Source of the DNA: Paulinella micropora
Taxonomy: Eukaryota; Cercozoa; Imbricatea; Euglyphida
Assembly (NCBI GenBank): GCA_009731375.1
Contig: BJOX01000121.1
Coordinates: 399,127 to 458,607 of the forward strand
Direction: 5' to 3'
Length of the DNA: 59,481 nucleotides
Shown here: piece by piece, positions 57,565-59,481 of the stretch
Layout: each line of letters opens with the position of its first letter
Position numbering within the stretch: the stretch's first letter is position 1
Position numbers and translations under genes: made by a program
The notes under the pieces: model-generated
The model's database searches: none
Seen by the model: only the letters and a program-made list of their open reading frames with translations
Told to the model about the DNA's origin: nothing

Positions 57565-58327
57565 GGATGCTGAAGGAATACGGATGAGACAGAGTTGTTT
57601 CTACCCAGTAATTGCTCTGTTCGTCTATGAGGAACGAATAGAGAGAAAAAACGAAAAGACAGTATAGAGAGAGAGCGTCTCACCTCTATGTCTTATGTGT
57701 TTTTTTTTTTTGTGAGAAAGAAGTAATCTGTACGACTTTCTCTGAAAATTTGATCTCCTTCTCCACTCCTCTTTTCTTTTTCTCTTTTTGTTGTTGTATC
57801 TGTTATGAGGTACGAGGACCTATGTACAGATAATGTCAAAGAGGCTAGAGAAGCACTCCTTGAGAAGTCGACTTGTCGTCTGACACTTGTTCAGACCTAT
57901 TGTCGAAAGACAGTCAGAGATTTGCAAAAATACTCTGATGTGTGTGGTTTGAGAGGCAACAAAGTGCACAGACTTGAAAGGTAGAGTACTACGCTCGTGT
58001 CCTTCAAGTTTGTTTGTAACTGTGAGTGTTTGTTTGTACGTCTGTTGACCTACTCTGTCTCTGTCTCAAGAGAGAACAAAAGAACAGCTACGAGGTCTGG
58101 TGTCTGGCCTCCTTGTGAGGACACAGATACAGGCTGTGGAGAGGGTACTGAGACACCTACTCACAAACGCCTAGACGTCTAGTTTTGCAAAAAGAGCTGT
58201 GTGGGGATGTGCTGGAGTATTTGTTTTTTGGAACACCTACTCAGAAGAGATAGGTCTGTCCAATTTTTCTTTCTGCTGTTCCAAAAACAAGCCAGAAAAG
58301 AAATCAGCCTTGTGCTGGTGACTCCAA
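57565..58327 (-). other. 5' leader of element C, no gene
   Basis: About 760 bp between the 5' LTR and the gag ATG. It includes a poly-T run (plus strand, near 57700) and mixed GT- and CT-rich parts. Confidence 0.7.
58310..58326 (-). promoter_or_regulatory. primer-binding site of element C
   Basis: After one spacer base beyond the 5' LTR the minus strand reads TGGAGTCACCAGCACAA. TGG is expected opposite the CCA end of a tRNA. It is similar to the site of element A. The tRNA is not identified. Confidence 0.68.
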
Positions 58328-58574
58328 TGTTACAATCCCCGAAGATAGCTCAATAAAAAGTCGGTAATACAACCAGACACAAATCCCCAAAAGAGAATGA
58401 TGTCTCGTTATATTAGCTCAGTGAAGCCGAAAAGAAAACGGCAACAGACCAAGGTTAAAATGGCATTAGGTCAAATCCGGCCAAACGATATTGAAAATAA
58501 TGGGAAAAAACTAGGTGCACCTGACACCAGAAAAAGTGTACTTTTTACCGGCTATCCGGGGGGTGATGCCTACA
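58328..58574 (-). repeat. 5' LTR of element C
   Basis: 247 bp, partner of 48189-48435. It is flanked on the right by the CTTT target duplication. Confidence 0.93.
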
Positions 58575-58688
58575 CTTTGCATAGTTCACTAGCTTGTAAC
58601 GGAAGTCGGAATAATTCCGAGTGGTACCATCCAACTGCGGGATGTACTCTTGCTTTAAACCCATTGTTTTTTCAGTTCCAATGCTCAT
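58575..58688 (-). pseudogene. element D Gag N-terminus, right of the insertion
   Basis: The ATG at 58686-58688 opens 38 codons (MSIGTEKTMGLKQEYIPQLD and on) ending in NYAK exactly at the insertion point. The next codons lie 10.4 kb away at 48188 and continue GISAWHGE in the same frame once the CTTT duplication is counted once. This shows that C interrupted an open gag. Confidence 0.78.
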
Positions 58689-58739
58689 AACCTTTGGGAA
58701 GCTACCCATCGTGGAACCTTCACCGACCCTTCAAGTTCA

Positions 58740-58963
58740 GGATCTATCCTGGCTACCTAGCAAGACTATAACGCAGTATGGAAACGCACTTTAATAACTC
58801 GTATAATAAAAGAACTGACGCTTTGACTTCCACGTCACAAACTAACTTAGGTATAGGTCTTACGCATTTTCAGTCACACTAACATTAGCATTATTGACTG
58901 TCCGGCCTATTGACAAATCAACCTAAGTAACGGTGAATTAAATTGAAATAGTAATGACCAACG
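58740..58963 (-). repeat. 5' LTR of element D
   Basis: About 224 bp, homologous to 40801-41026. It lies about 50 bp upstream of the gag ATG. No clear TGG primer-binding site follows it, so D may use another priming mode or the site has decayed. Confidence 0.72.
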
Positions 58964-59217
58964 GAAGGAACGTCACGCACGACGGATGCTGATTCCCGAA
59001 CGATTTCGGGGAGTAGCACGGTTGAGACAAAGACACTACATCTGATTCTAACAATGAGCAGCCGGCGTCACCCGTTGTGGCTCACCCACATTCGCATGCG
59101 TTTGCTACGACTGGAAAACGCACCGGCGATACGGGCGGTGACCAAAATCATGCCATGATGGGCCCACCCCCAAATTTTTCTCAGAACACATTGCCTTGGG
59201 CTGATGAGTGGTTTTAG
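58964..59217 (+). pseudogene. fragment of an A-type accessory ORF, opposite strand
   Basis: Plus-strand codons from about 58968 give KERHARRMLIPERFRGVARL, very similar to the element A accessory segment (IPERFRGAARLRQQYY at 8376-8250). That frame stops after RHYI. A different frame from 59026 then stays open for 63 codons (DTTSDSNNEQPASPVVAHPH, then NTLPWADEWF) to a TAG at 59215-59217. I read this as the end of a related accessory protein, broken by a frameshift and cut on its left by the insertion of element D. Confidence 0.48.
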
Positions 59218-59464
59218 GTATTCCTCAGTCTTCATATCGTTAGAACAGTTATCTGTTCAAGTATTAAATATCTTACTATCGTAACAATCCTTATTTATAT
59301 AAGAGCAGAGGATTAAGTTACTCAGTAGTAGCGGAGTGGATTGAATTGGTTGTATTGAAGAAGAGGCATCAATAAATATATTTTTTTAGACCAGAACCAG
59401 CAAAATAGTGGATTAGGATCTACTAATTAATTTGTCCATTGAAGTTACCGGTAAAAGTGTTTGC
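59218..59464. other. AT-rich end of the window, nothing recognised
   Basis: No gene or known repeat is visible. It may be the 3' end of the plus-strand element to its left. Confidence 0.5.
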
Positions 59465-59481
59465 GGGGGGGGGGGGGGGGG
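59465..59481. other. terminal poly-G run
   Basis: Seventeen G close the sequence. A run of this kind at a contig end is probably a sequencing or assembly artefact. Confidence 0.7.

Larger units (their letters stand above)
48189..58574 (-). mobile_element. element C: young, nearly intact Ty3/gypsy-like retrotransposon
   Basis: 10,386 bp between two 247-bp LTRs with TG...CA ends, flanked by the 4-bp duplication CTTT (48185-48188 and 58575-58578). It has a PBS one base from the 5' LTR and a PPT at the 3' LTR. Gag, pol and the integrase C-terminal part form one continuous reading frame (57564 to 49231), interrupted by two UGA codons only. It is inserted in the gag of element D. The near-identical LTRs indicate a recent insertion. 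Confidence 0.95.
40801..58963 (-). mobile_element. element D: Ty1/copia LTR retrotransposon, split by element C
   Basis: Minus strand. The 5' LTR lies at about 58740-58963, gag starts at 58688, the insertion of element C occupies 48189-58574, and gag continues from 48188. Then follow CCHC knuckle, protease, integrase, RT-RNase H (to 41636), a small downstream ORF, a polypurine tract (41027-41036) and the 3' LTR (40801-41026). Integrase before RT is the copia order. Without C it is about 7.8 kb. Its LTRs differ at many sites and its genes have frameshifts, so it is older than C. Confidence 0.82.

Overview
The window is eukaryotic and dominated by repeats. Its non-satellite part is a stack of LTR retrotransposons, almost all on the minus strand, set in AT-rich DNA with long microsatellites and two short assembly gaps of 10 N. 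I see no bacterial operon structure, rRNA or convincing tRNA gene. The sequence alone does not fix the species. A protist or alga with a transposon-rich genome fits, but this is inference.

Layout. 1-4350: GATA, GTAT, CT, poly-T and TATATG arrays, with short unique islands and a small telomere-like tract. 4660-5383: probable 3' exons of an unidentified plus-strand host gene. 6363-24403: element A, a very large (about 18 kb) Ty3/gypsy-like element with 377/379-bp LTRs, a polypurine tract, a primer-binding site, decayed gag and pol, and about 5 kb of extra coding-like sequence between pol and the 3' LTR. 22368-32430: a tandem array of 3.4 copies of a 2,943-bp unit. Each full unit holds one A-family LTR, the primer-binding site and the A leader, so the array forms the 5' end of A. 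32394-37990: element B, a related Ty3/gypsy pol remnant fused to the far end of the array. 38501-39030: a minisatellite of 10- and 11-bp units. 40801-58963: element D, a decayed Ty1/copia element. Element C (48189-58574), a young Ty3/gypsy element with near-identical 247-bp LTRs, PBS, PPT and a CTTT target duplication, sits inside D's gag. 58964-59217: a plus-strand coding fragment related to the accessory ORF of A.

How the parts work together. A, B and C are one family. All share the order protease, a private linker domain, RT, RNase H, integrase (D,D35E), GPY module and a private C-terminal domain. Their protease motif is D-[ST]-[ML]-A instead of the usual D-[ST]-G-A. C is the best preserved: gag, pol and the integrase C-terminal part lie in one reading frame over 8.3 kb, broken only by two UGA codons. 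These read UGA-CGG and UGA-CUA, the contexts known as type II leaky stops. Its Gag carries a CCCH-type finger and an RGG-rich tail rather than a CCHC knuckle. A, C and D each have an open frame with a hydrophobic stretch downstream of pol, in the position where env-like genes sit.

The points I rate highest are the possible double UGA readthrough in C, the accessory protein region of A with its second copy at the right end, and the tandem LTR-leader array.
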